From the NCBI GenBank assembly GCA_030589835.1, contig JAUUZS010000024.1:1-15225 (forward strand): a stretch of 15,225 nt of DNA. The letters are read 5' to 3'. Both the position numbers and the translations under genes were made by a program. Below the pieces are notes generated by a model. That model ran no database searches and was not told where the DNA came from. It saw only the letters and a list, made by a program, of their open reading frames with translations. The DNA is from Cyclobacteriaceae bacterium. GTDB lineage: Bacteria; Bacteroidota; Bacteroidia; Cytophagales; Cyclobacteriaceae. Positions 14,414 to 15,225 of this stretch are shown here, piece by piece (position 1 is the stretch's first letter; each line of letters begins with the position of its first letter).

Positions 14414-14932
14414 ATGAACTTAGATACATTTGATAGACGACGAGCGGGACTTCTCGACATTGTAATCATGCAATTTGGATTAGTTGCTCCACTTGGACTA
14501 ATGTCAATAATTTCAACGAACGAAATATTCACGACGATAATCAATTGGCTCTATTTTTTGACAATTATCCTATTCATATCCAAAGATATTTTCAAAGGGA
14601 ACAGTCTTTCAAAAATAAGCCATGGAATTCAAGTTGTAGATTTTAAAACGGAAGGATCTGCAAGTAAACTACAAACTGTATTTCGAAATTCAACTTTATT
14701 ACTCCTTTTCCCATTGGAATTGATCATCGGATTTATTTCCCCAAAACGTAGAATCGGGGATTATATAGCAGGGACAAAGTTGAAATCAATCGAAAAAAGA
14801 AGTGCATTAAATCGAATCAAAACATTCCAATTCTCCGAAATTGATAAACAAAGTTTAATTACCATAATAGTTGCATTTGGGATTACAGTTATTTCAATGC
14901 TTATAATCGAACAATTATTCAAATTGATTTAA
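14414..14932 (+). CDS. RDD family membrane protein, cassette-borne
   Basis: This 172-residue protein carries the RDD signature at the N-terminus (FDRRRAGLLDIVIMQ, with R8-R10 and D15) and the second conserved part, KISHGIQVVD (67-76), then VFRNSTLLLLFPLELII with R91. Hydrophobic stretches lie at about 14-32, 38-56, 93-109 and 146-166, giving an unusual extra C-terminal membrane helix relative to minimal RDD domains. RDD proteins are mostly uncharacterised; some have been linked to ion or antiporter functions. The gene starts 12 bases inside the left cassette-end element and stops three bases before the right one, so it fills the cassette. Its codon use looks more AT-rich and its spacing differs from rlmB upstream, consistent with acquisition, but this was judged by eye. 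Confidence 0.75.
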   Translation: MNLDTFDRRRAGLLDIVIMQFGLVAPLGLMSIISTNEIFTTIINWLYFLTIILFISKDIFKGNSLSKISHGIQVVDFKTEGSASKLQTVFRNSTLLLLFPLELIIGFISPKRRIGDYIAGTKLKSIEKRSALNRIKTFQFSEIDKQSLITIIVAFGITVISMLIIEQLFKLI

Positions 14933-14934
14933 AA

Positions 14935-14947
14935 TAACGCTCTACAA
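14935..14947 (-). repeat. Right copy of cassette-end element, inverted
   Basis: TAACGCTCTACAA, read on the minus strand as TTGTAGAGCGTTA, matches 14394-14406 at 12 of 13 positions. It begins two bases after the RDD stop codon and is followed four bases later by the left arm of the hairpin at 14952. Confidence 0.65.
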
Positions 14948-14951
14948 TAAT

Positions 14952-15008
14952 GGCTAGCAGCAATAGTCCCGCAGGCCAACACACGAACCAAAACTATAGC
15001 TGCTAGCC
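14952..15008. repeat. Long hairpin with 16-base arms at cassette end (attC-like)
   Basis: GGCTAGCAGCAATAGT (14952-14967) and ACTATAGCTGCTAGCC (14993-15008) are reverse complements apart from one mismatch, the kind of unpaired base seen in folded attC sites. The loop is 25 bases. No T tract follows, so a terminator role is less likely. The stretch CAAAC at 15016-15020 follows and would abut GTTG in the circular form. Confidence 0.6.
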
Positions 15009-15020
15009 TGGCTGGCAAAC

Positions 15021-15034
15021 AATATCAAACATTC
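15021..15034 (-). repeat. Right arm of 14-bp outer inverted repeat
   Basis: AATATCAAACATTC is the exact reverse complement of 14374-14387. It lies 16 bases before the end of the convergent manC gene. With its partner it would form one hairpin between rlmB and manC if the cassette were absent. Confidence 0.8.
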
Positions 15035-15050
15035 CTATTACAAAATCCTA

Positions 15051-15225
15051 TTAGATATACTGCTCTCCTTTTTCGGTTTTCACATCATTGACAATGCTCC
15101 TAATTCTTTTCTCGTCATCTTTTTTACAAATCATCAACACATCTTCGCAATCGGCAACCAGATAGCCTTCCAATCCCTGAACCACCACCAGTTTTTCTTT
15201 TGGTGAACGAATAATACACTCTTTG
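15051..15225 (-). CDS. manC: Mannose-1-phosphate guanylyltransferase, C-terminal end only
   Basis: Only the last 57 codons are inside the window; the gene continues beyond the right edge. The translation ends with KLVVVQGLEGYLVADCEDVL, MICKKDDEKRIRSIVNDVKT and EKGEQYI. The G-L-x-G-Y-x-V/A pattern followed by DVLxICKKD is the closing left-handed beta-helix and tail of GDP-mannose pyrophosphorylases of the short (about 350-residue) type. The enzyme makes GDP-mannose from mannose-1-phosphate and GTP for polysaccharide and glycoprotein synthesis. It converges with rlmB across the RDD cassette. A different sugar nucleotidyltransferase is possible given how little is visible. Confidence 0.8.
   Translation of the reverse strand, partial: KECIIRSPKEKLVVVQGLEGYLVADCEDVLMICKKDDEKRIRSIVNDVKTEKGEQYI

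Larger units (their letters stand above)
14374..15034. mobile_element. Putative single-gene cassette with nested inverted repeats
   Basis: The 661-base segment is bounded by perfect 14-bp inverted repeats (14374-14387, GAATGTTTGATATT; 15021-15034, its reverse complement). Inside them is a second inverted pair with 12 of 13 matches (TTGTAGAGCATTA at 14394-14406; TAACGCTCTACAA at 14935-14947). A third hairpin with 16-base arms (15 matches) and a 25-base loop follows the gene at 14952-15008. The single gene inside encodes an RDD-type membrane protein. If the segment between the outer repeats were circularised, the hairpin would be flanked by the second pair, giving a folded site with the geometry of an integron attC. 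Direct target duplications are absent outside the outer repeats (TTTCA versus CTATT), which argues against a simple transposon. No transposase or integrase is present in the window. Confidence 0.5.

Noticed and set aside
14374..15034. Classical transposon or MITE explanation for the RDD segment
   Set aside because: No transposase and no flanking direct duplications, and the inner hairpin is only at one end; a cassette-like model fits the repeat layout better, though it is unproven.
1..15225. CRISPR arrays, tRNA or rRNA genes, transposases, defence systems
   Set aside because: No regularly spaced repeats, no cloverleaf or rRNA sequence and no recognisable transposase, integrase or defence gene were seen on either strand.

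Overview
The window reads as chromosomal DNA of a Bacteroidota member, most likely Cytophagales-like. Evidence: an AT-rich genome with almost no Shine-Dalgarno sequences; two promoters matching the Bacteroidetes pattern TTTG-N19-TAnnTTTG; the rpmB-rpmG-DUF4295-ftsY cluster; a GWxTD-domain protein next to rlmB; and a macroglobulin/TonB-plug surface protein. All of these are Bacteroidota hallmarks.

Layout. (1) 1-1447, minus strand: rpmB (bL28), rpmG (bL33), a 51-residue DUF4295 protein and the 5' four fifths of ftsY, with a strong hairpin terminator/attenuator between DUF4295 and ftsY. (2) 1695-4058, plus strand: ornithine aminotransferase (rocD), a possible 36-codon small ORF, a secreted DcrB/PsbP-like protein and tadA, packed tightly. 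(3) 4120-5830, plus strand: Mn-type superoxide dismutase with its own terminator, then a nitrilase-superfamily hydrolase. (4) 5831-6145: AT-rich gap with a possible reversed gene remnant. (5) 6146-8587: an 813-residue exported macroglobulin-like protein with a TonB-receptor plug domain but no beta-barrel. (6) 8768-9967, minus strand: a multi-pass DUF5009/HGSNAT-type acyltransferase. (7) 10253-11398: a cysteine-rich dicluster Fe-S protein, convergent with a SAM methyltransferase (11434-12207, minus). (8) 12382-14367: GWxTD lipoprotein-like protein and rlmB, three bases apart. (9) 14374-15034: a single-gene RDD membrane-protein cassette bounded by nested inverted repeats. (10) 15051-15225, minus strand: C-terminal end of a mannose-1-phosphate guanylyltransferase.

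Most of the window is housekeeping: ribosome components, the SRP receptor, tRNA editing, rRNA methylation and oxidative-stress defence. The part that does not look like ordinary core genome is the RDD cassette. A 13-bp element (TTGTAGAGC[A/G]TTA) occurs inverted at the two ends of the gene, and a 16-bp-arm hairpin follows the gene. In a circularised form these would join into an attC-like folded site, as in integron gene cassettes. Outside them lie perfect 14-bp inverted repeats which, with the cassette removed, would form one clean hairpin between the convergent rlmB and manC genes. The simplest reading is that a mobile single-gene cassette inserted into a pre-existing intergenic hairpin. No integrase is present in the window, so this is inference from repeat geometry.
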